The notes beneath the pieces were generated by a model. That model saw only the letters and a list, made by a program, of their open reading frames with translations, ran no database searches and had not been told where the DNA came from. Shown here one piece after another: positions 1-7,075 of a DNA stretch of 8,836 nt. How positions within the stretch are numbered: position 1 is the first letter of the stretch; each line of letters begins with the position of its first letter. The position numbers and the translations under genes are program-made. Source of the DNA: Pseudomonadota bacterium (GTDB lineage Bacteria; Pseudomonadota; Gammaproteobacteria; Enterobacterales; Succinivibrionaceae). Location of the stretch: NCBI GenBank assembly GCA_023460615.1, contig JAEWPL010000217.1, positions 1 through 8,836 on the forward strand. The letters are read 5' to 3'.

Positions 1-635
1 GGTCCAAGATCGCGCTCTATAAATTCTCTAACCTCACGACCACGCTCGCCAATCAGAGCAAGCACGCAGACATCAGCATTTGTTCCCTTGATAATTGATG
101 ATAAAAGGGTTGATTTACCACCACCTGCAGCAGCAAATATTCCGAGTCTCTGCCCCTGTCCACAAGTAATAAGTCCATCAAGAACACGTAAACCTAGGCT
201 TATAGGTTTAGTGATGAGCTTTCTTTTCATTGCAGGAGGAGGATCTGCATAAATAGGATAGAAAGAATGGGTTTTCAATGCCGGACCACCATCGGCAACA
301 TCCCCAACTCCAGATATTACTCGGCCTAAAAGTTCATCTCCTACAGGTACTGACAGGACATGACCTGAAGGTATAACTTCTGTGTGAAATGATATTCCTT
401 CAAGATCTCCTAATGGTGTAAGAAGCGCTGAATTCTTTATAAAGCCCACAACTTCAGCTCTTAAGGAAGTTGTCTCACCAGGATTTCTTAAATAGCACAG
501 CTCACCAATCTTCACACCAGGAACGGAAGCTTTAACAATTGTTCCAATAACCTGTTCTACACGGCCTCTAATTTCAAGAGTTGAAACCTCTGAAACAGCA
601 TTTAGAAGCATCTTTCCTATGTATTCAAGTGCCAT
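1..635 (-). CDS. sctN: T3SS export ATPase SctN, N-terminal part (cut by window edge)
   Basis: This is the ATPase that sits under the export gate, strips chaperones from substrates and unfolds them. I translated it from the ATG at 635 down to the left edge, giving 211 residues with no stop. Residues 20-95 look like the N-terminal beta-barrel of F1-type/FliI/YscN ATPases. The catalytic domain follows, with LGLRVLDGLITCGQGQRLGIF at about 147-167, a Walker A loop AAAGGGKST at 168-176 (K174, S175), and the family motif GERGREV at 196-202. Full-length family members are about 430-450 residues, so slightly less than half is present; Walker B and the C-terminal domain lie outside. An AGGA ribosome binding site lies 7 nt upstream, and the sctL stop is 9 nt upstream. 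FliI of a flagellum is the main alternative, but the neighbours (needle, secretin, translocators) argue clearly for T3SS. Confidence 0.95.
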   Translation of the reverse strand, partial: MALEYIGKMLLNAVSEVSTLEIRGRVEQVIGTIVKASVPGVKIGELCYLRNPGETTSLRAEVVGFIKNSALLTPLGDLEGISFHTEVIPSGHVLSVPVGDELLGRVISGVGDVADGGPALKTHSFYPIYADPPPAMKRKLITKPISLGLRVLDGLITCGQGQRLGIFAAAGGGKSTLLSSIIKGTNADVCVLALIGERGREVREFIERDLG

Positions 636-642
636 ATTAAAA

Positions 643-646
643 TCCT
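643..646 (-). promoter_or_regulatory. Ribosome binding site of sctN, overlapping sctL stop
   Basis: Reading on the minus strand, the sctL stop TAG lies inside TAGGA, and the AGGA core sits 7 nt before the sctN ATG at 635. This supports that ATG as the start and suggests translational coupling of sctN to sctL. Confidence 0.6.
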
Positions 647-1271
647 ATTTCTGCTCATTTACTCTTGACGACAGAGCTTTTGAAAGGATCCTAAGCTGTG
701 AGTTTAGGCCAGCCTCTACCACTCCTAATTGAGTTTCGATGACACAGTCAGACTGTCTTAAATTTGGATCTCCTATAACCTCTATATAGCCACTGCGCCC
801 ATCAGGAGACAGGATATAAGCCTTGAGATCATTTCTTACATATGGTTCATCAAGAAGGCTCACCCTTATCACAACCCTCTTTTCACCACGAACTGCGTTC
901 AGACCTTTTCTAACAATTCGAATTATTCGTTCATCCTGAGGAATTTCACCGATAATCTTACTTACTGATTGAACCACAACATCCACAAGCTGACGTTCAA
1001 GACCTTCAAGAGAATCTACAGAGCTTAATACAGTCTCCATTATTTTAAATGTATACTCTGCCTTTCCTTCTTCCTGCCCCTGCAAAAGCCCTTCCTCAAA
1101 ACGCTTCTGATAATCAATTTTCGCCTGTTCTTTAATCTTTGCTGCTTCTTTTTGTGAAGCATCAATAATCTCACTTGCCTGGATCAGTTTTTCAAGATCA
1201 TGCTTTTTGATAACTCTGATACCATCGGCAACTTTCCATTTGCTGTGGTCTAACTTAAATAATCTTTCCAT
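645..1271 (-). CDS. sctL: T3SS ATPase stator protein SctL (YscL/FliH family)
   Basis: SctL is the peripheral stator that links the SctN ATPase to the SctK/SctQ sorting platform on the cytoplasmic side. The 208-residue length is typical of YscL/HrpE. Residues 25-75 are a charged, Ala/Lys/Glu-rich helix that should form a coiled coil. It contains the GxxxG repeat characteristic of the FliH/YscL family: G61, G65 and G69. The C-terminal half (about 95-200) has the family pattern of a hydrophobic helix, then RVSLLDEPYVRNDLKAYIL (136-154), then DPNLRQSDCVIETQLGVVEAG (168-188), which corresponds to the conserved 'D..L..gdC.vEt..G.ida.l..QL' block. It overlaps the end of sctK by 22 nt and sits 9 nt before sctN, the usual L-N order. 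The start ATG has only a weak upstream GAGA, so translation may depend on coupling with sctK. Confidence 0.93.
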   Translation of the reverse strand: MERLFKLDHSKWKVADGIRVIKKHDLEKLIQASEIIDASQKEAAKIKEQAKIDYQKRFEEGLLQGQEEGKAEYTFKIMETVLSSVDSLEGLERQLVDVVVQSVSKIIGEIPQDERIIRIVRKGLNAVRGEKRVVIRVSLLDEPYVRNDLKAYILSPDGRSGYIEVIGDPNLRQSDCVIETQLGVVEAGLNSQLRILSKALSSRVNEQK

Positions 1272-1900
1272 TTTTCATCGATCTCATTTATCAGAATTAT
1301 GGTTATAAGCTTATTGAATCTTACTGGATTTATATGAACATCTTTTATTGAAGTATCTGGAGATAAACTGTTTATCATTTTTTTAATAAACACAGCTGTC
1401 GGATTTTTACAAAATTCATCAAGATAAAGATTTATTAGTGCAGCACCTCTCCTTATGCAAGCCTCAGACAGATCAAATGAAGAAAAGAACTCTGTCATAA
1501 GAGATTTTTCTAGAAGAAATCTGCCAAGAGTCATTACAAATTCGTATACACCACTATCTAGGCTTTCAATAATTGAATGTCGTTCGTTTTTCAAAACTCT
1601 TGATGACAGATAAGGTGTGTATGAGCAGGCTCCGATATACAGACACAAGGTTCTTATTTCATTAGTGTCTGAAAAGGCTATTCTTAAAAAAGGATCTTCA
1701 AAGCTATGAAAATCTGATTTCTTTTTTTTAAATATATACAGTGAAGGATTAAGTTCTTTTAATCTGTTCTCAACTTCATTTTCAGATTTTGTTTCCATAC
1801 TGTCAGCAAACAAATTAGCATCACGATTAAAGGCAACTATTTTTGAAAATAGCTGCCTGTTAGAAATTATTCGTAATGCTGTAGTCCTGTCCACTGTCAT
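1250..1900 (-). CDS. sctK: T3SS sorting-platform adaptor SctK (YscK-like)
   Basis: SctK proteins join the SctD cytoplasmic domains to the SctQ/SctL sorting-platform pods under the injectisome. This 216-residue protein is soluble, with no signal peptide or membrane segment. Members of this family are very divergent. The call rests on position between sctJ and sctL, on length (YscK is about 200 residues), and on the central pattern LCLYIGACSYTPYLSSRVLK (85-104) followed by an acidic helix around 110-128. This matches the family's 'L.lrlGa..h.p.Lr..vl' region. The start overlaps the sctJ stop as ATGA, with AAGGA just upstream. The N-terminal 60 residues are Asn/Lys/Glu-rich and not informative. 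I am confident of the gene and of T3SS membership, slightly less of the exact family name. Confidence 0.82.
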   Translation of the reverse strand: MTVDRTTALRIISNRQLFSKIVAFNRDANLFADSMETKSENEVENRLKELNPSLYIFKKKKSDFHSFEDPFLRIAFSDTNEIRTLCLYIGACSYTPYLSSRVLKNERHSIIESLDSGVYEFVMTLGRFLLEKSLMTEFFSSFDLSEACIRRGAALINLYLDEFCKNPTAVFIKKMINSLSPDTSIKDVHINPVRFNKLITIILINEIDEKWKDYLS

Positions 1901-2628
1901 TTTCCTTCATTAGATTTTTTTATCTTCTGATAGTAAATGTATCCATATACAGATCCGACTGCACAAAGAGCAGATGATATAATCACAATCAGATATACCC
2001 ACCAGAATGAGTACCATTGATTTGATCTTACTTTTGGTGATATCACCTGTTCTGTACTCTGCTCAAGCATCACGGATACTCTGTCAAAATTCAGACCAGG
2101 AACGGCTCTTGCAACAGTATCTTTTATCCCGCTTACCATATTAACGACAGGAGAATTTCTGATATGTCTAATAAAAACCGCAGCTGATGGTGGAGTAGTA
2201 AGTCCAGATGATTGTTCATGATGAACTAGTACGATATGCACTCTTGAATCTAGCACACCATCAATTTTTGAAAAGGTTTCAGAAAGTTCCTGAGATATTG
2301 CAAAGGCAAGTCGAGACTGCTCCTCTGTCTGTGATGAAATCATCCCCTGCCCTGAGAACACAGTTCCCAGGTTTGCATAAGCTGTTCGAGGAAGAGACTG
2401 CTCTTTTATTATCTCTAGAGATCTTAAGAGATCTTCCTTTTCAACAGTTATCTTGAAACCTTTCTTTCCTGCATTCTCTTTCTTTGCATCTACTCCACGC
2501 ACAAGCAGAGTTTGCAGCATCTCATTTGCATCACTTTCAGAAAGATTAGAATACAAATCCTCCCTACAGGATGTAAGCAATAATACTGTTGCAAATGCAA
2601 TTAAACACAGTCTGAATGACCTTAACAT
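1897..2628 (-). CDS. sctJ: T3SS inner-membrane ring lipoprotein SctJ (YscJ/FliF family)
   Basis: SctJ is a periplasmic lipoprotein forming the inner ring of the basal body. I place the start at the ATG at 2628, giving 243 residues, because a GAGG site precedes it by 6 nt and the signal peptide then begins correctly. A start at 2679 would add 17 residues and bury this gene inside its upstream neighbour. Residues 1-20 are a lipoprotein signal ending in the lipobox LTSC, with C21 as the lipidated cysteine. Then come the two ring-building modules: LYSNLSESDANEMLQTLL with LVRGVDA, and later LPRTAYANLGTVFSGQGMIS and LAFAISQELSETFSKIDGVL, closely matching YscJ. V-X-hydrophobic stretch SRVHIVL and PSAAVFIRH are also family signatures. 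A C-terminal membrane helix lies around 208-232, followed by a Lys-rich tail. The stop overlaps sctK. Confidence 0.96.
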   Translation of the reverse strand: MLRSFRLCLIAFATVLLLTSCREDLYSNLSESDANEMLQTLLVRGVDAKKENAGKKGFKITVEKEDLLRSLEIIKEQSLPRTAYANLGTVFSGQGMISSQTEEQSRLAFAISQELSETFSKIDGVLDSRVHIVLVHHEQSSGLTTPPSAAVFIRHIRNSPVVNMVSGIKDTVARAVPGLNFDRVSVMLEQSTEQVISPKVRSNQWYSFWWVYLIVIISSALCAVGSVYGYIYYQKIKKSNEGK

Positions 2629-2629
2629 T

Positions 2630-2995
2630 TTATACCTCAAGAGAAAGTGCATTATTTGCAAGTGACTTAGCTGTAACATTATCAGGAATTGTCGAAGCTA
2701 TTCTTTTTGCTTCATCAGGATTTTTCTGTAACATTAAAGAAAGTACCAATACCGCACTCGCCTCATAAAATGAAGGATCACATTCTATAACCTTTTGTAA
2801 AATCTCATCACCCTGTGTGAATTCATCTACTACTATATGTGAAAATGCAAGACCTGTAAGTGCTCCTGACTGACCTGGAATTGCTGCCAGAATACCATTA
2901 AAAATAACTCTTGACTGAGCAACCATTCCTTTGGCACTGGCAACAAAGCCAATGGAGATTAAAGATCCTAACTGTTCTTTAGTGATTATTGACAT
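2630..2995 (-). CDS. YscG/SsaH-like TPR needle chaperone
   Basis: This 121-residue, all-helical protein lies directly after the needle gene. Hydrophobic/alanine helix pairs at about 10-40, 44-72 and 76-105 fit tetratricopeptide repeats; clear TPR-like stretches are AKGMVAQSRVIFNGILAAIP (21-40) and FTQGDEILQKVIECDPSFYEA (59-79). YscG/PscG and their SPI-2 and LEE equivalents are TPR proteins of about 115 residues that hold the needle subunit as a heterotrimer with a YscE-type partner. Here the order YscE-like, needle, YscG-like is the same as in Ysc systems and in Chlamydia (CdsE-CdsF-CdsG). An AAGGA site is suitably placed before the ATG, and the gap from sctF is 9 nt. It could in principle be a general TPR chaperone, but size and position favour the needle role. 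Confidence 0.82.
   Translation of the reverse strand: MSIITKEQLGSLISIGFVASAKGMVAQSRVIFNGILAAIPGQSGALTGLAFSHIVVDEFTQGDEILQKVIECDPSFYEASAVLVLSLMLQKNPDEAKRIASTIPDNVTAKSLANNALSLEV
2635..2638 (-). promoter_or_regulatory. Ribosome binding site that sets the sctJ start
   Basis: GAGG on the minus strand falls in the last sense codons of the preceding TPR gene, 6 nt before ATG 2628. The neighbour's TAA ends one base before that ATG. Together with the lipoprotein signal beginning at that Met, this fixes the shorter start and implies termination-reinitiation coupling. Confidence 0.7.
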
Positions 2996-3004
2996 AAAAC
3001 ATCC

Positions 3005-3244
3005 TTATCCTACTTTCTGAGATATAGACTTTACCGTATCACAAATAGTTTTCGTGATATTTGAGGTCAGCTCTATCATAGAATTGTAGGTTCCAATCTC
3101 AAACTGCATATTAATCAGTGCTGTCTGTTTATCTTCACTGGACAAAGATGAGATTTTTGTCATCTCTGTTTTGATTTTATCAGCCTGAGATGAAATACTG
3201 TTAAAGCCTTGAGATAAGGCATCATAAACACCGAGACTACTCAT
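3005..3244 (-). CDS. sctF: T3SS needle subunit SctF
   Basis: SctF polymerises into the hollow extracellular needle. The protein has 79 residues, is helical, has no signal peptide (it is exported by the T3SS itself), and fits the 70-85 residue size of YscF/EscF/SsaG. The C-terminal half is the diagnostic part: LINMQFEIGTYNSMIELTSN (43-62) and ITKTICDTVKSISQKVG (63-79) follow the needle pattern 'q..l..yn.....-s...K.i.d....I..kv'. The N-terminal segment is Ser/Gln-rich, and residues 30-40 hold a short turn with Ser and acidic residues, like the loop between the two needle helices. A strong AAGGAG site within the last codons of the upstream gene lies 6 nt before the ATG. The inner-rod protein SctI is the closest alternative, but position between YscE- and YscG-like genes supports the needle. 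Confidence 0.92.
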   Translation of the reverse strand: MSSLGVYDALSQGFNSISSQADKIKTEMTKISSLSSEDKQTALINMQFEIGTYNSMIELTSNITKTICDTVKSISQKVG

Positions 3245-3247
3245 AGC

Positions 3248-3466
3248 CTACTCCTTGTCCTGCATGGACTTTACTACATCACCTGCAGTCTGAGCTGATA
3301 GATACAGACCACGATATGCTTCCATCATAGAAGGTTCGACGCCTGCATCCATCTGACGCTTCAACTGCTGCTCAATATTAAAAAACTCTTCTGTAAGATC
3401 CTTGTAAATCTGTGGATTAGGATTGTTTAAAAGTTCAAATAAATCTATATCGTTACTTAAGCTCAT
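3248..3466 (-). CDS. YscE/EscE-like needle co-chaperone
   Basis: A 72-residue protein encoded between sctD and the needle gene. Residues 19-40 and 45-70 look like two amphipathic helices (LTEEFFNIEQQLKRQMDAG, then MMEAYRGLYLSAQTAGDVVKSM) that would form a helical hairpin, as in YscE/PscE, SsaE and chlamydial CdsE. Those proteins pair with the YscG-type TPR chaperone and keep needle monomers from polymerising in the cytoplasm. Sequence conservation in this family is low, so the call relies on size, predicted fold and gene order. The gene overlaps the end of sctD by 14 nt and has an AAGGAAG site inside sctD; the needle ATG follows 3 nt after its stop. Confidence 0.8.
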   Translation of the reverse strand: MSLSNDIDLFELLNNPNPQIYKDLTEEFFNIEQQLKRQMDAGVEPSMMEAYRGLYLSAQTAGDVVKSMQDKE

Positions 3467-4856
3467 ATTCTTCCTTTACTCCATTCTTTTCAAATAAAAG
3501 GCTTTTACTATCAATTCGCACGAGAGTTGAACCATCAGGTAGCAATCCACCTTCAAATATCTTGTCACCATTTTTCATGGTAATAAACTTCATAGGATCC
3601 ATAGTGACACCAGAAATATCGTCTTTTGGATCTTTACTTACACTTACAAGTTCATCTTCGCCAGAATTATTTTGGGTATTTTTTCCCATGGACAGTAGTT
3701 CAATTTCACCTTCAGACAGTGTTGAAATATCTATAAAGTGAACGTCTCCACCAACCATTTCACTGCTTTTCTTTTTAGTCTGCAAAAATGAAACACTCTG
3801 CTCTCTTGTAAATCTACCCTCATATACTATTTCACCATCCTTAAAATAGTATTTAACCTGATAGTCACCACTTCCTGCTTTATCAAGTATAGTTCTCATC
3901 TCATCCTTATAGATAAAATGAGGTTCAATTTTTACAGACTTTGGAAGATTAGCTAAAACCTTTTGAGTTACCTCATTTGAAAGGTAAGGATCTCTTATAT
4001 AGCCGTATAATCTGAACACGCCGTCATCAAATACAGGTGTAACATGAATAGCATAGGGTTTAAAAGCATTTCTTACAGACTGAGCAATAAACGAAATCTT
4101 GTCAACCAAAACTAGCATGCTATGTGAACTGTCAGGAAGTATTTGTTCAAGTTTTTCTAAGGCTTCATCATCTTCAACAAGACCTGAAATAACGTACATC
4201 TCGTTTTTATATTCAGCTTTAACTAATGTAAAACCGTTATCAGACAGACTTTTTCTGATATTTAGCAGTTCTTGTTTTTCAGTTGAATCTGTTAAAGACT
4301 GTCCGAAAATAAGCATACCAAGAAGGATAAGAGCAACAAGAAAAGTTCCAATAACGACAGCAATTTTAATTGGAGTAACTTTTTTCTTTTCTATGGTTTC
4401 TGTTTCTGAAATATTTCCATTATTTTCATCTGTATCTATTTCATTAGATGAAGATTCAGATTCGTTTATTTCAGAATTATCTCTATCCGATAATTTATCC
4501 TCAGCTAATTCCAAAGAGGAATCTATCAGAAGATCTTTTGCTGTTATCAAAGGCCAGTCACTGTCATCTAATCTGTAAGTAACAGCTGTCATTCCAAGAA
4601 GCAGTATGGCACCTGCTTTTAAATTTTCTGTTTCTGTGAGCTTTTTTTTGTCAATAAAAATATTTCCAGCAACAGCACTGACAAGAACGTCAAGCTGCTC
4701 TGTTATCTTAATTTCAACTGCAACCTCTTCTTTCAAGTGCTCTTCAGATAGAATATCGCAACTGTCAGTATTACCAAGAGTATATGAACCTATAGGTAAT
4801 CTGATAACAGATCCTATATTATCTCCTGATAAAAATCTGAACTCTAGCTGTGACAT
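3453..4856 (-). CDS. sctD: T3SS inner-membrane ring protein SctD (YscD family)
   Basis: SctD forms the outer of the two inner-membrane rings and connects the cytoplasmic sorting platform to the secretin. In this 467-residue protein, residues 1-97 resemble the YscD cytoplasmic FHA-like domain (RLPIGSYTLGNTDSCDI, then IFIDKKKL and GAILLLGMTAVTYRL). An acidic Ser/Glu/Asn-rich linker spans about 112-156. A single membrane helix lies at about 163-186. The periplasmic part (190-370) contains repeated small ring-building modules, for example LSDNGFTLVKAEYKNEMYVISGLVED (204-229) and NAFKPYAIHVTPVFDDGVFRLYGYI (263-287). After a low-complexity stretch (390-420), a short beta-rich module with GDKIFEGGLLPDGSTLVRID (430-449) ends the protein. 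It is about 40-50 residues longer than YscD. It follows sctC by 14 nt, the usual C-D order. Confidence 0.95.
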   Translation of the reverse strand: MSQLEFRFLSGDNIGSVIRLPIGSYTLGNTDSCDILSEEHLKEEVAVEIKITEQLDVLVSAVAGNIFIDKKKLTETENLKAGAILLLGMTAVTYRLDDSDWPLITAKDLLIDSSLELAEDKLSDRDNSEINESESSSNEIDTDENNGNISETETIEKKKVTPIKIAVVIGTFLVALILLGMLIFGQSLTDSTEKQELLNIRKSLSDNGFTLVKAEYKNEMYVISGLVEDDEALEKLEQILPDSSHSMLVLVDKISFIAQSVRNAFKPYAIHVTPVFDDGVFRLYGYIRDPYLSNEVTQKVLANLPKSVKIEPHFIYKDEMRTILDKAGSGDYQVKYYFKDGEIVYEGRFTREQSVSFLQTKKKSSEMVGGDVHFIDISTLSEGEIELLSMGKNTQNNSGEDELVSVSKDPKDDISGVTMDPMKFITMKNGDKIFEGGLLPDGSTLVRIDSKSLLFEKNGVKEEYELK

Positions 4857-4870
4857 AGTTCTACCCTAAT

Positions 4871-6613
4871 TTACCTGTTTGCTCTATTTGAACTGCACCC
4901 AGATGTATTGTCAGCTTTCTTTTTTATTCTCGGTGCATAATTAGCCTGCATTGCAGTTTTTTCAAATTCATCAAGCTCTAGCTCCTTTGGAACATTATTA
5001 TCATCCAGTTCTAAAATTCTAGGAGTGATCATTAAGAGGCGCTCTCTCCTGTATGAAGTATCAGTATCTGATCCAAACAGAGATCCTACTAGCGGTGCAT
5101 TTTTAAGACCTGGGATACCTGTATTTACATTTGACTTATTTTCAACATAATATCCGCCTAAAAGAAGGCTCTGCCCCTGTTTTACAATAGCCTGAGTATT
5201 AATCCTTGTCTGTTTTACAGTTGGTACATTTCCTTCAGTAACTCTAAGATTTCCATCTGTATCCTGATTTGTCTGAATAGAAATTACCATTTGTATAAAC
5301 TTATCACCATTTCCATCATCAATAATATGAGGTGTAACTCTAAGAACCGTACCAGATACTATCTGAAACAGATCTGAATCCTGATAACCTTCAACTTTTA
5401 TGTAACTTGTCGTAGTATCTTCAAGTGTAGCCTCTACATTGTCAAATGTAAGGATTGAAGGTCTGCCAAGAGTCTTTGCCCTATTATCTTCTTCAAGCAT
5501 ATTAATCTGCATCATGAAACTAGAACTGCTTGAGTTGAATACAGTGGAAAATATTCCACCTCCATTACCATTTGAAGGCATTACACCACTCAAAGTATTT
5601 GTTCCTGATGCACCACCGTACGACCATTTGCCACTTTTTTTTGAAGCATTCCAATCAATACCTAACGAATCTGTTGCGTCAACGTCTATATCAATGATTG
5701 CAGCATGTAATTCAACAAGCTTTACAGGAACATCAAGCTCTGAGATTACTTTTTTGTAAAATGGCATACGATATCTGTAATCATTAATGATGACAGCATT
5801 TAATCTTGTTGATGCTGTGATGGTTGGAGAAAAACCATCATTTCCTGTAGTAGTGGAATTTGAACTTATAGGTGAAGATAAGGTAGAAGAGTTACCTTTT
5901 GCAGAAGAAGCAAGGCCACTTCCCTTAAGACCTGTAAGTTGCTGACTCTTTACGGTAACAGCAATCGATGAATTCTCAGGAGAACTGCCAGAAACCATAC
6001 GCTGCAAAATAGAGGCAACACCTGGAATAATTACTGTCTTATCAGAATTGTTAAACTCATAGTCATCAGCTTTTGCATGCTTGAGTTTAAATACCTCCAT
6101 CACAACCTGACGCTCCTGATCTTTATCAAGACGCTGAGCAAGTTCAATTATGGTTTTTACATACTGATCTGGACCATTTACAATTAGCATTCCTGATGCA
6201 TCAACCCTAATAGGCAGCTCAAAGGCCACTACTCCTGCACTTTTGAGCGACTGAACAAGATTTGAAGGTTCAACAGAGGATGGTCTGAATATAGCCTGGG
6301 AGTTTTCTTTATCAGAATAGAAAAAGAGAGTCTTTCCAAGAGAATAGTAACTAACTCCAAAAGCTGTTTTTATGCCGGTAAGAAACTTATTTGGCTGAAT
6401 CTTATCAAATCTGCCACTTACATTTCCCTTGACCTCATTTGTGCAACTTGAAGAGTATCCTTGAGATGTAGCAAAATCAGAGAGAAGTACACTGATATCC
6501 TCTCCTTTTGAATAATGTGAATAAGTGCCTTTAAAGCTTGCAGCATCAGCTGATAAGCCCGCAACGACAAGGACTAACAAACATATCCGCAATATTCTCT
6601 TTAACACTTTCAC
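4871..6613 (-). CDS. sctC: T3SS outer-membrane secretin SctC
   Basis: SctC forms the outer-membrane channel through which the needle passes. It has 580 residues. A Sec signal peptide spans about 1-24 (KRILRICLLVLVVAG, cleavage likely after ADA at 22-24). The N0 domain (about 28-105) contains ISVLLSDFATSQGYS. N1 and N3 modules follow, with a Ser/Thr/Asn-rich loop at 225-262 inside N3. The secretin domain (about 290-535) shows PVKLVELHAAIIDIDVDATD, LGRPSILTFDNVEATLED, and the family signature around 499-533 (GIPGLKNAPLVGSLF, then RERLLMITPRIL). The tail 536-580 is charged and could be the pilotin-binding region; no pilotin gene is seen here. The start is GTG with a poor ribosome binding site; an in-frame TAA lies 9 nt upstream, so only the GTG at 6607 competes. 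Type II or IV pilus secretins are excluded by the neighbours and length. Confidence 0.96.
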   Translation of the reverse strand: MKVLKRILRICLLVLVVAGLSADAASFKGTYSHYSKGEDISVLLSDFATSQGYSSSCTNEVKGNVSGRFDKIQPNKFLTGIKTAFGVSYYSLGKTLFFYSDKENSQAIFRPSSVEPSNLVQSLKSAGVVAFELPIRVDASGMLIVNGPDQYVKTIIELAQRLDKDQERQVVMEVFKLKHAKADDYEFNNSDKTVIIPGVASILQRMVSGSSPENSSIAVTVKSQQLTGLKGSGLASSAKGNSSTLSSPISSNSTTTGNDGFSPTITASTRLNAVIINDYRYRMPFYKKVISELDVPVKLVELHAAIIDIDVDATDSLGIDWNASKKSGKWSYGGASGTNTLSGVMPSNGNGGGIFSTVFNSSSSSFMMQINMLEEDNRAKTLGRPSILTFDNVEATLEDTTTSYIKVEGYQDSDLFQIVSGTVLRVTPHIIDDGNGDKFIQMVISIQTNQDTDGNLRVTEGNVPTVKQTRINTQAIVKQGQSLLLGGYYVENKSNVNTGIPGLKNAPLVGSLFGSDTDTSYRRERLLMITPRILELDDNNVPKELELDEFEKTAMQANYAPRIKKKADNTSGCSSNRANR

Positions 6614-6622
6614 TACCCATTA

Positions 6623-7066
6623 TCAAAGCATCAATCCCATCCCACCAAAAGGGGGAATTGATGAAAATTTTGTTCTTTCATCAGATAGAAGATCTTGAAA
6701 ACTATCGCAGTCATCAAGAAATATCTGAACTTTTTCAATTAATTGATCTGATTTTAGCTGATCTGTATTAAGTCTTAGCTCCAGTCTTATAAATTTTTTG
6801 AATGTAGTCATATAAATTTGGTGATCAATCCAAACCATTGCAACTTTCTTACCTGCAAGTTTAAGAAGATCATTACGTTCATACACCTCATCTGGCAGAC
6901 TACAAACGTCACATTTAACAACCAGTTCATTTCCTGTGAATGTCTGAAAATGCAGAGGATACCTTTCAAGTTCTATACAAACACCATTATAGAGGGATGC
7001 ACTGTCTGTAGTGCACTGCCACGATGTTTTCTTTAAGATTGCTAAAAATGCATCCTCTACTTTCAT
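6623..7066 (-). CDS. CesT-like class I T3SS chaperone
   Basis: A small, acidic, soluble 147-residue protein with the helix-strand-helix pattern of class I (SycE/CesT/SicP) effector chaperones. It has an N-terminal helix (VEDAFLAILKKTSW), strands YNGVCIELERYPLHFQTFTG (26-45) and ELVVKCDVCSLP (47-58), a central helix ERNDLLKLAG (63-72), two strands (VAMVWIDHQIYMT, 75-87, and FIRLELRL), and a final helix SDQLIEKVQIFLDD (106-119). Class I chaperones bind an N-terminal segment of a partner as dimers and pilot it to the ATPase. The cargo is unknown. Neighbours are a translocator upstream and the secretin downstream, so it may serve an effector or structural export substrate elsewhere. A strong AGAGGTG site precedes the ATG, and the sctB stop overlaps it. 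The tail KFSSIPPFGGMGLML is unusually hydrophobic. The fold call is good; the partner is not determinable. Confidence 0.75.
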   Translation of the reverse strand: MKVEDAFLAILKKTSWQCTTDSASLYNGVCIELERYPLHFQTFTGNELVVKCDVCSLPDEVYERNDLLKLAGKKVAMVWIDHQIYMTTFKKFIRLELRLNTDQLKSDQLIEKVQIFLDDCDSFQDLLSDERTKFSSIPPFGGMGLML

Positions 7067-7075
7067 CTGTCACCT

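Noticed and set aside
1..635. Flagellar cluster (FliI/FliH/FliF) reading of the sctN-sctL-sctJ genes
   Set aside because: SctJ here is a lipoprotein of YscJ size, not FliF, and secretin, needle, SctD and translocator genes are in the same operon.
2629..2679. Upstream ATG at 2679 as sctJ start
   Set aside because: It would add 17 residues ahead of the lipoprotein signal and overlap the TPR chaperone gene by 50 nt; the ATG at 2628 has a GAGG site and gives a normal signal peptide.
4099..4578. Plus-strand 159-codon open frame inside sctD
   Set aside because: It lies wholly antisense to a confidently assigned gene, its product is Ser/Phe-rich as expected of a reverse frame of acidic and Lys-rich codons, and it has no recognisable domain.
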